From UMGS1002 sp964570825 (GTDB taxonomy: Bacteria; Bacillota; Clostridia; Oscillospirales; CAG-272): a DNA stretch of 64,000 nt. The notes below the pieces were generated by a model. It had not been told where the DNA came from and made no database searches. It saw only the letters and a list, made by a program, of their open reading frames with translations. Both the position numbers and the translations under genes were made by a program. Every line of letters starts with the position of its first letter. Position 1 is the first letter of the stretch. The stretch is taken from contig CAZMZJ010000006.1 in the NCBI GenBank assembly GCA_964570825.1, positions 62,001-126,000 on the forward strand, in the 5' to 3' direction. Positions 24,955 through 33,957 of this stretch are shown here, in pieces.

Positions 24955-26610
24955 ATGTCAAATAAACTTCAGAAGCTCGATAAATTCAAGGGAGTCGGCG
25001 GACCTGTCCTGACAGTTGTCATGGACGGTGTCGGAATCGCTCCCGATTCAATCGGAAACGCTGTAACCGGGGCGTATGCCAAAACGCTTGAGATGCTTAT
25101 GCAGAAGTACCCGATGGTAAAGCTCAAGGCCCACGGAACGGCGGTGGGGCTGCCGTCTGACGAGGACATGGGCAACTCCGAGGTCGGGCACAACGCGCTT
25201 GGCGCGGGACAGGTCTTCGCTCAGGGAGCGAAGCTTGTCAGCAATTCGATTGAGTCCGGCAAGATGTTCGCCTCAGCTACATGGCGCGAGCTTGTCTCAA
25301 ATGTAAGGAACAGCGGCGGAACGCTGCATTTTCTCGGACTCTTCTCTGACGGAAACGTTCACTCGCACATCGATCACCTCAAGGCGATGATAGTCGAGGC
25401 TAAGGCTGAGAATGTTCGCCGAGTTAGAATTCATATACTTATTGACGGACGCGACGTCGGAGAAACCTCGGCGCTTGAATATATAGAGCCGTTCGAGGCA
25501 TTCTTGTCCGGGCTGCGCTCGGCTGATTTTGACGTTATGATAGCGTCGGGCGGCGGAAGAATGAAGATTACGATGGACAGGTACGAGGCCGACTGGGGCA
25601 TGGTCGAGCGCGGCTGGCACGCCCATGTGCTGGGCGACGCGCGGCAGTTCGCGTCGGCATCCGAGGCGGTAAAGACGTACCGCGCCGAACTGCACGTGAT
25701 TGACCAGGATCTTCCCGCGTTCGTTATCGCGAAGGAAGGAAAGCCGGTCGGCACGATAAACGACGGTGACAGCGTGATTTTCTTCAATTTCCGCGGCGAC
25801 CGCTCGATTGAAATTTCAAAGGCATTTGACAGCGCAGAGTTCGACAAGTTCGACAGGGTGCGCTATCCGAAGGTTATGTACGCCGGAATGCTCGAGTACG
25901 ACGGTGACCTGCACATACCGAAGAGGTTTCTTGTCAACCCGCCTGAAATATCAAACACCATGGGTGAGTATCTTGCGAATACAGGCATAAAACAGCTTGC
26001 TATTTCCGAAACGCAGAAATACGGGCATGTGACATACTTCTGGAACGGAAACAAGTCTGGCAAGTTTTCGGAGGAGCTTGAGACATATATTGAAATTCCA
26101 TCCGACCGCGTACCGTTCGAGCAGCGTCCGTGGATGAAGTGCGCCGAGATAACCGACAAGCTCATCGAGTGCATAGAGTCGGGAAAGTACCGTTATCTGC
26201 GTGTAAACTATCCGAACGGAGACATGGTGGGACACACCGGATCTCTTGAAGCTACCCGCTGCTCTATCGAGGCGCTCGATCTGCAGCTCGGAAGGCTTCT
26301 GGCTGCGGTTGACAAGGCAGGCGGCGTGGCGCTTATCACGGCAGACCACGGCAATGCCGACGAGATGCTCGAACTGGATAAGAAGACAGGCCTTCCTAAG
26401 CTGGACAAGGAAGGGCGCTTCAAGGCAAAGACCAGCCATACTCTCAATCCCGTGCCCTGCATTATCTACGACAATGTGACCTCTGGCGCATATAAAGTTA
26501 AGGAGGACCGGGGGCAGTTCGGACTTTCGAATGTCGCCGCGACTATGGTCAACCTTATGGGGTACAAGGCTCCGGAAATGTGGGACGAGTCTATAATTGA
26601 CGTTAAATAA
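24955..26610 (+). CDS. gpmI: 2,3-bisphosphoglycerate-independent phosphoglycerate mutase
   Basis: GpmI interconverts 3- and 2-phosphoglycerate in glycolysis using two Mn2+ and a phosphoserine intermediate. The alkaline-phosphatase-like metal site starts with V-M-D-G-V-G (D24), the catalytic serine is S75 in M-G-N-S-E-V-G-H-N, and A-D-H-G-N-A-D-E-M supplies late metal ligands. At 551 residues it is about 40 longer than the common 510-residue form, with extra sequence spread through the C-terminal half. AAAGGAG precedes the ATG at 24955; an upstream in-frame TTG at 24928 would place the box inside the coding part. A terminator follows. Confidence 0.95.
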   Translation: MSNKLQKLDKFKGVGGPVLTVVMDGVGIAPDSIGNAVTGAYAKTLEMLMQKYPMVKLKAHGTAVGLPSDEDMGNSEVGHNALGAGQVFAQGAKLVSNSIESGKMFASATWRELVSNVRNSGGTLHFLGLFSDGNVHSHIDHLKAMIVEAKAENVRRVRIHILIDGRDVGETSALEYIEPFEAFLSGLRSADFDVMIASGGGRMKITMDRYEADWGMVERGWHAHVLGDARQFASASEAVKTYRAELHVIDQDLPAFVIAKEGKPVGTINDGDSVIFFNFRGDRSIEISKAFDSAEFDKFDRVRYPKVMYAGMLEYDGDLHIPKRFLVNPPEISNTMGEYLANTGIKQLAISETQKYGHVTYFWNGNKSGKFSEELETYIEIPSDRVPFEQRPWMKCAEITDKLIECIESGKYRYLRVNYPNGDMVGHTGSLEATRCSIEALDLQLGRLLAAVDKAGGVALITADHGNADEMLELDKKTGLPKLDKEGRFKAKTSHTLNPVPCIIYDNVTSGAYKVKEDRGQFGLSNVAATMVNLMGYKAPEMWDESIIDVK

Positions 26611-26623
26611 TTTATATAAGAAC

Positions 26624-26653
26624 AAAAGGCGGCTCTTGGCGGAGCCGCCTTTT
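26624..26653 (+). terminator. intrinsic terminator of gpmI
   Basis: A 12-bp stem (26624-26635 with 26642-26653) with a 6-base loop. The last four bases of the stem are T. Confidence 0.85.
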
Positions 26654-26695
26654 GAATTATATCCTGATGATTGCCGAATAACTGGATTCCGTGTG

Positions 26696-26724
26696 TTGAC
26701 ACCGCCGATAATAAATGGTAAAAT
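26696..26724 (+). promoter_or_regulatory. sigma-A promoter of the phosphodiester glycosidase gene
   Basis: A perfect TTGACA (26696-26701), a 17-base spacer and TAAAAT (26719-26724) lie 43 bases before the start. Confidence 0.75.
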
Positions 26725-26766
26725 ACTATACGGGTAAAGGCCGCATTGCGGCATGGAGGTTGAAAA

Positions 26767-28575
26767 ATGAGAAAAAAGCACTTTATTGCACTATTGCTTG
26801 TTCTGGTTATGCTCGCCGCATCATCCTGTAACGGCAGCGGGGAAGGCGTCGGAAGCAACACTGATACCTCAGCTTTATCGTCCGGCGTGACGGAAGACAC
26901 AACTGTGGCCGAAGCGGTGCGTTTGATTGAGAACGGCGGAAGCCGCTTTGTTGTGACAAGACCCGACAATTCGGGAGAATTAGTGATTGAGGCGATGAAA
27001 ACAGTAATCAACGGTATAAACGATAAAACCGGCGTCAGCCTGTCGCCGAAGACAGACTGGCTCAACAGCTCCGCCGGAGAAACGGCTCCGGAATATGAAA
27101 TTCTGATCGGCGCAACAAACCGTCCCGAGACCGCGGAGGTGACTGCAAAAATCAATGGAGAATTCGACTATCGCATCGAGGTTGTGGGAAAAAAGCTTGT
27201 TATTGCGGGCGGGAGCGATCTGGCCACGCTGCGTGCGGCCGAATATTTTATAAATAATTTATTTTCGAATGATTTTGCTGTAACTTCCGGAGTTCTTTAT
27301 GCCGGGCAGTGCTCGGAAGAAGACAGGATAGTACTGCTTGACGGCGAGGTTTCCCGGAAGGTAACAGAGCTGTATTCCGGAGTTACAAGCACGCACTATG
27401 TGCTTTCGGCTGACAGCAAATACGGACAGCAGGATTTCACAGTGGTTGAGTTCAATCCCAAGCAGGCTGATCTGTATTTTGATGTGGTGATGGGCGGTAC
27501 ATACGCGACGACACTGAAAACGGTAAAAGCCACGGTCGAAGGCTTTGCAAATAGCAACGGCGCAGGAAAGACTCCGATTGCCGCGATAAACGGCGACCTG
27601 TGGATGGTTTCATACGCCCACGCGCGTGTTCTCGGCAGTACAACCACATATAAGAACTACAGCGATCCGGTTGTTACGAAGGCTCTGACCGTGCCGCGCG
27701 GCTTCAATATGTACAACGGTGAAATAATAACATCAGCACATATGACGCAGGAGACTCCGTACGAAGGCACTTTTTATGCTTTCGGAATCACCGAGGACGG
27801 TGTGCCGGCTCTCGGCAATCCGCAGGTGGGAATCAGCATAAAGGACGTGACTCAGAACACGACCACGACGGCGGACGGGCTTAACCGTCTGCCCGCTAAC
27901 AACGCGCTGGTTATGTACTCCGACAAGCTGTCAAACAATTATTCTCTTGACGAGGCATACGAGGTAATTATAGACTGCTCGTATGATTATGTGGTATGCC
28001 ACGGGGCCGTGATAACTGGAACGGTGACGGCTGTGACAAAGCCTGGCGAGGCAAAGCAGGCATTTACAGCGAACCGAATTGTCTTGACGGCACGCGGAAA
28101 CAGGATTGATAGAATTAGCGGGATAAAGGTGGGCGATATAATCGAAATATCGATTACTGTAACCGACAAAATGGGCAACAGCGCCATCTGGCAGAAGATG
28201 AAGAACGCCGTGGGCGGCCATATACCGGCGGTTATCAAGGGCATATCGCAAAATTCGTCCGACTCGACGCAGTATCCCATGAGCGTGATCGGCATCAAGA
28301 GAAACGGGAATGTCGTGATGCTGACGAATGATGGCCGTCAGTCGGGCTACAGTATTGGCATAAAAATCAGCCAGCTTGACGAGCTCTGCGCCGACCTTGA
28401 TATCGTAACCTGCCTTCTGCTTGACGGAGGCGGCAGCGCTTCTATGGTGCAGCTGCTTGGCGGAACCTATACGCTTGTCAATCGTCCGAGCGACAAGTTT
28501 GCCGACGGAACCTATGGCAGCCCGCGCAGCGTTGTGAATACGGTGATACTCTCATACGGGCCAAAGCGGAGCTGA
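26767..28575 (+). CDS. lipoprotein with hexosaminidase-like domain 2 and phosphodiester glycosidase (NAGPA) domain
   Basis: This 602-residue secreted lipoprotein has a signal ending in A-A-S-S-C near residue 19. Residues about 40-180 repeat the module of the PHP lipoprotein at 13526 (E-I-L-I-G-A-T-N-R-P-E-T, then L-V-I-A-G-G-S-D). The remainder is a phosphodiester glycosidase domain related to mammalian NAGPA. It shows A-I-N-G-D near 277, N-G-N-V-V-M-L-T-N-D-G-R near 515 and L-L-D-G-G-G-S-A-S-M near 555. Such enzymes remove sugar from a phosphodiester; in bacteria the target may be cell-wall or exopolysaccharide linkages. A GGAGG box and its own promoter precede it. The small gene at 28599 follows after 23 bases. 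Confidence 0.85.
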   Translation: MRKKHFIALLLVLVMLAASSCNGSGEGVGSNTDTSALSSGVTEDTTVAEAVRLIENGGSRFVVTRPDNSGELVIEAMKTVINGINDKTGVSLSPKTDWLNSSAGETAPEYEILIGATNRPETAEVTAKINGEFDYRIEVVGKKLVIAGGSDLATLRAAEYFINNLFSNDFAVTSGVLYAGQCSEEDRIVLLDGEVSRKVTELYSGVTSTHYVLSADSKYGQQDFTVVEFNPKQADLYFDVVMGGTYATTLKTVKATVEGFANSNGAGKTPIAAINGDLWMVSYAHARVLGSTTTYKNYSDPVVTKALTVPRGFNMYNGEIITSAHMTQETPYEGTFYAFGITEDGVPALGNPQVGISIKDVTQNTTTTADGLNRLPANNALVMYSDKLSNNYSLDEAYEVIIDCSYDYVVCHGAVITGTVTAVTKPGEAKQAFTANRIVLTARGNRIDRISGIKVGDIIEISITVTDKMGNSAIWQKMKNAVGGHIPAVIKGISQNSSDSTQYPMSVIGIKRNGNVVMLTNDGRQSGYSIGIKISQLDELCADLDIVTCLLLDGGGSASMVQLLGGTYTLVNRPSDKFADGTYGSPRSVVNTVILSYGPKRS

Positions 28576-28598
28576 TAGACGTATTGCGGAGGGACAGA

Positions 28599-28850
28599 AT
28601 GCGTACAAAGTGGATAATCGAAACCAGTGACGGGGAACATACTGTCGAATACAGAAGGTCGTTGTTTGGAATTGTCAGCGTGACCATCGACAATGACAGC
28701 TTCAGGCTGGGGTTTGTCAGCCTGTTTGCCCGGAGAAGCGAGCCGTTCAGAGTCGGAGACGAGCAATGCGTGCTGACGATAAAACGCGGGGGTAAGGCTG
28801 AGATATCAGCCTCCGCCTGCGAAGTTAAGAAGGTAGGCGCCGGTACATAA
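28599..28850 (+). CDS. small uncharacterised protein
   Basis: This 83-residue soluble protein of mostly beta-strand character has no signal or membrane segment. The sequence alternates hydrophobic and charged residues (K-W-I-I-E-T, then V-S-V-T-I-D) and belongs to no family I recognise. GGAGGG precedes the ATG at 28599. It is 23 bases downstream of the glycosidase gene and ahead of two terminator hairpins, so it is probably the second gene of that transcript. Confidence 0.6.
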   Translation: MRTKWIIETSDGEHTVEYRRSLFGIVSVTIDNDSFRLGFVSLFARRSEPFRVGDEQCVLTIKRGGKAEISASACEVKKVGAGT

Positions 28851-28855
28851 AAGCG

Positions 28856-28880
28856 CGCCCTGCCGCAAAACGGCAGGGCG
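28856..28880 (+). terminator. hairpin downstream of the glycosidase operon
   Basis: A perfect 10-bp GC-rich stem (28856-28865 with 28871-28880) with loop CAAAA lies directly after the stop. No T run follows, so it may act as an attenuating or RNA-protecting hairpin. Confidence 0.5.
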
Positions 28881-28900
28881 GTAATCGGCGGATTAAAAGT

Positions 28901-28930
28901 CCGGCGGAACATTTTATAAAGTTCCGCCGG
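28901..28930. terminator. bidirectional terminator before gap
   Basis: A perfect 10-bp stem (28901-28910 with 28921-28930) has a 10-base AT loop. T-rich sequence follows on both strands (ATATTTTTATT on plus, ACTTTTAAT on minus). Confidence 0.75.
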
Positions 28931-28941
28931 GCATATTTTTA

Positions 28942-29958
28942 TTACTTAAGTTCTGCGAAGTACTTTATTGTGCGGACCATCTGGCTGGTGTAGCTGTTCT
29001 CGTTGTCATACCAAGCAACGACCTGTACCTGATAGGTGTTGTCGTCGATCTTTGTGACCATTGTCTGTGTTGCATCGAACAGCGAGCCGTATGTGATGCC
29101 GATAATATCGCTGGAAACGAGTTCCTCCTCGGTATATCCGAAAGACTCGGAGGAAGCAGCCTTCATTGCGGCGTTGATGCCTTCAGCTGTGATATCCTTG
29201 CCCTTTACGACAGCGACGAGGATTGTTGTGGAACCTGTGCGAACCGGAACTCTCTGAGCAGAACCGATGAGCTTCTTGTTCAGTTCAGGGATAACAAGGC
29301 CGATAGCCTTAGCGGCGCCGGTGCTGTTCGGCACGATGTTCTCTGCTGCGGCGCGTGCGCGGCGGAGGTCGCCTTTTCTGTGCGGTCCGTCAAGAACCAT
29401 CTGGTCGCCCGTGTAGGCATGAACGGTGGTCATGATGCCGCTGACGATCGGAGCGTAGTTGTTGAGCGCCTTAGCCATGGGAGCAAGGCAGTTTGTGGTG
29501 CAGGAAGCGGCGGAAATAATCTGGTCGTCCTTTGTAAGTGTCTTCTCGTTGACGCTGTAGACGATGGTCTTGAGGTCGTTTCCGGCGGGAGCGGAAATGA
29601 CAACCTTTTTGGCGCCGGCTGTGATATGAGCCATAGCGGCATCCTTCGAGGTATAGAAGCCTGTGCACTCGAGCACGACGTCAACGTTAAGAGCGCCCCA
29701 CGGGCAATCCTTTGCGTCCTTTATAGCGAAGATTTTGATTGTTTTGCCGTCGACAGTGATGCTGTCTGCGCCTGCGCTGACCTTGTCCGCGAGAGCGTAT
29801 CTGCCCTGTGCGGAGTCATACTTAAGAAGATGAGCGAGCATGGCGGGGCTTGTGAGGTCGTTAATTGCGACTATCTCATAGCCGGGAGCGCTGAACATCT
29901 GTCTGAAAGCAAGGCGGCCGATGCGGCCGAACCCGTTGATTGCAACTTTTACTGACAT
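28942..29958 (-). CDS. gap: glyceraldehyde-3-phosphate dehydrogenase
   Basis: GAPDH converts glyceraldehyde 3-phosphate to 1,3-bisphosphoglycerate with NAD+. The 338-residue protein has the usual length. It has the nucleotide-binding N-G-F-G-R-I-G-R at the start, the active cysteine C153 in S-A-A-S-C-T-T-N-C, the catalytic histidine in T-V-H-A-Y-T, and the late R-V-P-V-R-T-G-S motif. CGGAGGA precedes the ATG. It is transcribed alone from a promoter at 30041-30069, with a Rex-like site further upstream. Confidence 0.97.
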   Translation of the reverse strand: MSVKVAINGFGRIGRLAFRQMFSAPGYEIVAINDLTSPAMLAHLLKYDSAQGRYALADKVSAGADSITVDGKTIKIFAIKDAKDCPWGALNVDVVLECTGFYTSKDAAMAHITAGAKKVVISAPAGNDLKTIVYSVNEKTLTKDDQIISAASCTTNCLAPMAKALNNYAPIVSGIMTTVHAYTGDQMVLDGPHRKGDLRRARAAAENIVPNSTGAAKAIGLVIPELNKKLIGSAQRVPVRTGSTTILVAVVKGKDITAEGINAAMKAASSESFGYTEEELVSSDIIGITYGSLFDATQTMVTKIDDNTYQVQVVAWYDNENSYTSQMVRTIKYFAELK

Positions 29959-30040
29959 TTGGGAATCCTCCGTTTATATAATATTTGATTTTCTTTTTGT
30001 TTTTGCGTCTGGGAATACTTCCCACAGCCCACACAGATAT

Positions 30041-30069
30041 ATTTTATCGCAAAATCGACAAATATACAA
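30041..30069 (-). promoter_or_regulatory. probable sigma-A-like promoter of gap
   Basis: On the minus strand there is TTGTAT (30069-30064), a 17-base spacer and TAAAAT (30046-30041), with a leader of about 75 bases. Confidence 0.5.
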
Positions 30070-30133
30070 GTCATTTGCGGAAAAATTATCAAATTTGGAA
30101 GTTTGCAGATTTCATAAAGCGAAATAAGAAATT

Positions 30134-30151
30134 TTGTGTGCAATATCACAA
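30134..30151 (-). promoter_or_regulatory. candidate Rex operator upstream of gap
   Basis: The minus-strand 18-mer TTGTGATATTGCACACAA matches 11 of the 14 fixed positions of the Rex consensus TTGTGAAWWWWTTCACAA, with intact TTGTG and CACAA ends. It lies 65 bases upstream of the -35 hexamer, farther than usual. Confidence 0.35.
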
Positions 30152-30184
30152 TAGAATCGCAAAAAATCCGGGTGTCTTTCGGGA

Positions 30185-31003
30185 TTAGACGTCTGAGGGA
30201 GGGAAATCCGAGGGGGAGACGCGAGGAGAGCGTTTCAGACGGCGCTTCTCGCGCAGGGTGAGGAGCACAAAGGCGGGGAGCGCGGCGGACCGCTTAAGGC
30301 GCGAAGGATTCCGGGCGATTCTCCAGAACCATTCAAGGCCCGCGGCTCTGAGGAGCGAGGGAGCGCGGCGGACATTTCCGGACCAGACGTCGATGGAGCC
30401 GCCGAGTGCCATGATGACTTTAACGCCGGCAAGGCTTGAACGGCTTGCGGCAGTCCATTCTTCCTGGCGGGGGAACCCGAGGCAGACGATGAGAAGGTCG
30501 GGAGAAGCGGTGTTTATATCGTTGAGTATTGAGGCATTTTCCTCACCGGTCAGGCTGAAATAACCATGTCTTGCGCCGCAGATGACAAGTCCGGGGAAAC
30601 GCGAGGCGAGGCGTGACGAAGCTTTTTCAGCGACACCTGGCTTTCCGCCCAGCAGGAATACACGTATGCCGTCAGGTCGGCACATTTCGAAAACAGTCTC
30701 GGCAAGCTCGATGCCGGGTACGCGGCAGGGAAGCGGGGAGCCGAGTTTTTTGGAAGCCCAGAAAGCGCCGATGCCATCGGGGACATTGAGGCTGCCGGAA
30801 TTTATCAGGGAACAGAGACGGATGTCCTTTGAACAGCGGTAAATAATCTCGGCGTTTGGCGTGAACACCGTGTAAGGCGTGCGTGGCGTGCCGTTTTGCC
30901 GGAGCAGTCCGGCGATGTGCAGAGCGGCGCCGGATAAATCGACCCGGTCAAGCCGGACGCCGTGAATACTGACAATATTGAAAGCCTCGTTTGATTTTTC
31001 CAT
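30185..31003 (-). CDS. WecG/TagA/CpsF family glycosyltransferase
   Basis: This 272-residue GT26 enzyme transfers an N-acetyl-hexosamine (often ManNAc or its acid) to an undecaprenyl-linked sugar during teichoic-acid or exopolysaccharide synthesis. The key residues of the family are visible: T48 in F-T-P-N and D76 in V-P-D-G-I-G. L-G-G-K-P-G-V near 118 and the C-L-G-F-P-R-Q-E segment near 173 are also present. The C-terminal basic tail would mediate membrane attachment. No other wall-polymer gene is adjacent. GGAGG lies 10 bases before the ATG. Confidence 0.9.
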   Translation of the reverse strand: MEKSNEAFNIVSIHGVRLDRVDLSGAALHIAGLLRQNGTPRTPYTVFTPNAEIIYRCSKDIRLCSLINSGSLNVPDGIGAFWASKKLGSPLPCRVPGIELAETVFEMCRPDGIRVFLLGGKPGVAEKASSRLASRFPGLVICGARHGYFSLTGEENASILNDINTASPDLLIVCLGFPRQEEWTAASRSSLAGVKVIMALGGSIDVWSGNVRRAPSLLRAAGLEWFWRIARNPSRLKRSAALPAFVLLTLREKRRLKRSPRVSPSDFPPSDV

Positions 31004-31058
31004 GCCGCCTTTACCTCCGGATTATGATAACGCATCTCTCCAATTATTTACTTTTTGC

Positions 31059-31087
31059 TTGACAATAATACTGTGTTGGGATATAAT
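31059..31087 (+). promoter_or_regulatory. consensus sigma-A promoter of proS
   Basis: A perfect TTGACA (31059-31064), a 17-base spacer and a perfect TATAAT (31082-31087) lie 51 bases before the start. The short leader leaves no room for a T-box. Confidence 0.8.
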
Positions 31088-31138
31088 AATCATTAAAATA
31101 ATTAGAACTGATGAGCTGCAATTGAAAGGAATCGCAAA

Positions 31139-32578
31139 ATGTCACAGGATAAGAAACTGGTCGAGCAGATAACCCCGATGGATGCTGACTTTGCCCAGTG
31201 GTATACGGATATTGTAAAAAAGGCTGAAATGGCGGACTATTCTGGAGTCAAAGGCTGCATGATAATCCGGCCTTACGGCTATGCCGTATGGGAGAATATT
31301 CAGCGCGACCTCGACCAAAGGTTCAAACGGCTCGGACATGAGAACGTATATATGCCGATGTTCATTCCCGAAAGCCTGCTGCAGAAGGAGAAGGACCATG
31401 TGGAAGGATTCGCGCCCGAGTGCGCTTGGGTGACAATCGGAGGGCAGAACCAGCTTGCGGAGCGGCTCTGCATCAGACCGACGTCCGAAACTCTTTTCTG
31501 CGAGCATTTTAAGGATATAATCCACTCATACCGCGACCTGCCTAAGCTTTACAATCAGTGGTGTTCAGTCGTGCGCTGGGAGAAAACCACGCGTCCTTTC
31601 CTGCGCACATCGGAATTTCTCTGGCAGGAGGGACACACGATGCACGAAACCGAGGCCGAGGCGCGCAGTGAAACAATTAGGATGCTCAAGTGCTACGAGG
31701 ATTTCTACCGCGAAACACTTGCGATACCTGTTGTGACCGGACGCAAGACCGAGAAGGAGAAATTTGCCGGGGCGATGGAAACATACACCGTTGAGCCGAT
31801 GATGCACAACGGCGTGGCGCTTCAGGGCGGCACCTCGCACTATTTCGGAGACGGATTTGCTCGTGCGTTTGAAATAACCTATACCGACCGCGAGAACCGG
31901 ATTAAGTACCCGCATCAGACCTCATGGGGAGTATCGACCAGGATGATCGGCGCAATTATTATGACGCACGGCGACGACTCCGGGCTTATCCTGCCTCCGG
32001 GAGTGGCTCCGGTTCAGGTTGTCATAATACCTGTCGCTCAGCACAAGCCGGGCGTGCTTGAGGCGGCGGCGAAGCTGCGCGACACCCTTGCGGAGAAATA
32101 CCGTGTCAGACTTGATGACAGCGACAACTCGACGGGCTGGAAATTCAGCCAGTATGAGATGAAAGGCGTTCCGCTGCGTCTTGAGCTGGGTCCGCGCGAC
32201 ATAGAGAACAATTCTTGCGTTCTTGTCAGCCGCGTGACAAGGGAAAAGACGGTTGTATCGCTTGACAATATCATAAGCGAGATCGGCAAATCTCTTGCCA
32301 AGGTTCACGACGAGCTGTACGCTCGGGCGGAGCAGAACCTTAAAAACAAAACCTTTGACGCGCACTCATATGACGAGTTTCTCGACATCGCCGCGAACCA
32401 TCCGGGCTTTATCCGCGCCATGTGGTGCGGCGATTCGGAGTGCGAGGACAAACTGAAGGATGTTACCGGCGGAGTGAAATCGCGCTGCATACCTTTCCAT
32501 GAAGATCACCTTGCCGACACCTGCGTATGCTGCGGTAAGCCGGCAAAGCACATGGTCATCTGGGGCAGACAGTATTAA
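31139..32578 (+). CDS. proS: prolyl-tRNA synthetase, archaeal/eukaryal type
   Basis: ProS attaches proline to tRNA-Pro. The 479-residue protein lacks the INS editing domain of the long bacterial type and belongs to the short type 3 form shared with archaea and some Clostridia. Class II motifs are visible: the proline-rich motif 1 region, motif 2 near R-P-F-L-R-T-S-E-F-L-W-Q-E-G-H-T, and motif 3 G-V-S-T-R. An anticodon-binding domain (about 285-390) is followed by the C-terminal zinc-binding domain with C-V-C-C-G. The editing protein YbaK (42331) in the same window fits the absence of an editing domain. AAAGGA precedes the ATG. Confidence 0.95.
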   Translation: MSQDKKLVEQITPMDADFAQWYTDIVKKAEMADYSGVKGCMIIRPYGYAVWENIQRDLDQRFKRLGHENVYMPMFIPESLLQKEKDHVEGFAPECAWVTIGGQNQLAERLCIRPTSETLFCEHFKDIIHSYRDLPKLYNQWCSVVRWEKTTRPFLRTSEFLWQEGHTMHETEAEARSETIRMLKCYEDFYRETLAIPVVTGRKTEKEKFAGAMETYTVEPMMHNGVALQGGTSHYFGDGFARAFEITYTDRENRIKYPHQTSWGVSTRMIGAIIMTHGDDSGLILPPGVAPVQVVIIPVAQHKPGVLEAAAKLRDTLAEKYRVRLDDSDNSTGWKFSQYEMKGVPLRLELGPRDIENNSCVLVSRVTREKTVVSLDNIISEIGKSLAKVHDELYARAEQNLKNKTFDAHSYDEFLDIAANHPGFIRAMWCGDSECEDKLKDVTGGVKSRCIPFHEDHLADTCVCCGKPAKHMVIWGRQY

Positions 32579-32597
32579 GCAGTATTAAGAATAAAAT

Positions 32598-32626
32598 AAA
32601 GGCTGTTGAATTATTAACAGCCTTTT
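32598..32626 (+). terminator. intrinsic terminator of proS
   Basis: A 10-bp stem (32598-32607 with 32616-32625) with an 8-base loop is followed by TTTTATT. Confidence 0.8.
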
Positions 32627-32732
32627 ATTAAAAGCTTTATTTTTGATTTTCATTCGCGAGGCGCTTATCTTAAAAGCGCCGTATTCCCAAATCCGGGGGC
32701 GGGGCCCCTGTTATTATCTCACGGAGGGCGGG

Positions 32733-33866
32733 ATGAGGAAGTTCAGGGATATTGCCGGAGAATTTTTTGCGACGTTAAAGCTGATGGATTTCTGGCTGCT
32801 CGGCGCGACTGCCGCGCTCTCGCTTGCAAGCATTGTCACTCTTGCGGGAGGGTATTCCGTATTCGGGCTTAAGCGGATACTGATGCAGCTCGGCGCCACG
32901 CTTGCCGGTTTTGTGTTCATGTTTCTAATTGCGGCGCTTGATTACCGGACGCTTTCCGAGAAACTCGGACTGATACTGTACGGCGGCGCGGTTCTGCTGC
33001 TTGCCGTCACCCTTGTTTTCGGGACAAACGAGGGCGAGAACCGCAGCTGGCTTTACATACCCGGAGTTCCGTTCGGGATACAGCCGTCTGAATTTGTCAA
33101 AGCGGTGTTTTTCCTGACTTTTTCATTTCATCTTTTCAAGGTAAAAAAACGGATAAACAGGCCGAAGACATTATTCTGGCTGCTTGTTCATGCCGGTATC
33201 CCGGTCGGACTCATACTGCTTTCCGGAGATCTCGGCGTTGCGCTTGTGTATGCTGGCATAATTGCCGTCATGCTGTTTTATGCGGGGCTTAGCCTCTGGT
33301 ATTTTCTCGGCGCAGCCGTGGCGGGCGTTGCGGCATGGCCGCTTGTCTGGCATTTTCTGCGAGAGGACCAGAGAATCAGAATTCTCGTCGGTTTCAACCC
33401 GGACCTTGACCCCGAGGGCAAGGGATTCCAGCCGATCTTGTCACGTTCGGCTGTTGCGAACGGAGGATTTTTCGGGCAGGGGATTTTTGAGGGAAGCGTG
33501 TTCAAAAAACTGCCGGCGGCGCACACGGACTTTATGTTCGGAACATACTGTGAAAAATTCGGGTTTATCGGGGCGGTTGTACTGATAGGGCTGCTTGTGT
33601 TTATCGTAGTCCGGGTGGTGAAGCTTTCAAGGCTGACCCGTGGGGACTGCGGCACCTTCATATGCGTAGGATTTGCAGGCATGATAATTGTGCAGTCCAT
33701 TGAAAACATCGGCATGTGTCTTGGTATGCTGCCAGTCATAGGCATTACGCTGCCGTATATGAGCTACGGCGGGTCGTCGGTGCTTGCCATCTATATAATC
33801 ACCGGAATAGTACAGAGCGTGGCGGTGCACAGGAACCGGCTTCATATTGATCTTGAAAATTACTGA
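32733..33866 (+). CDS. rodA: peptidoglycan polymerase RodA (SEDS family)
   Basis: This 377-residue membrane glycosyltransferase polymerises lipid II during cell elongation together with a class B PBP. About ten membrane segments are visible. The SEDS signature F-N-P-D-L-D-P-E-G-x-G-F-Q is followed by a long extracellular loop with the A-H-T-D-F-M-F-G motif. The end has G-I-T-L-P-Y-M-S-Y-G-G-S-S. The D-P-x-G-x-G-x-Q pattern fits RodA better than FtsW or SpoVE. The ATG at 32733 has GGAGGG upstream, and a longer reading from 32643 would cover GC-rich palindromes. No mreBCD genes are near. Confidence 0.9.
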   Translation: MRKFRDIAGEFFATLKLMDFWLLGATAALSLASIVTLAGGYSVFGLKRILMQLGATLAGFVFMFLIAALDYRTLSEKLGLILYGGAVLLLAVTLVFGTNEGENRSWLYIPGVPFGIQPSEFVKAVFFLTFSFHLFKVKKRINRPKTLFWLLVHAGIPVGLILLSGDLGVALVYAGIIAVMLFYAGLSLWYFLGAAVAGVAAWPLVWHFLREDQRIRILVGFNPDLDPEGKGFQPILSRSAVANGGFFGQGIFEGSVFKKLPAAHTDFMFGTYCEKFGFIGAVVLIGLLVFIVVRVVKLSRLTRGDCGTFICVGFAGMIIVQSIENIGMCLGMLPVIGITLPYMSYGGSSVLAIYIITGIVQSVAVHRNRLHIDLENY

Positions 33867-33957
33867 AAGCAAAATTCAAAAGCGGAATATTTGTCCTCAC
33901 CGCACAATATAATTGCAACAGGAAAGTCGCAATTATCTGTGCGGGAGGATTTTACAT

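Noticed and set aside
25951..26781. 276-codon open frame on the minus strand
   Set aside because: It runs antisense across gpmI, whose product is clearly recognisable; composition has no family match.
31088..31138. T-box leader for proS
   Set aside because: The distance from promoter to start is too short for a T-box.
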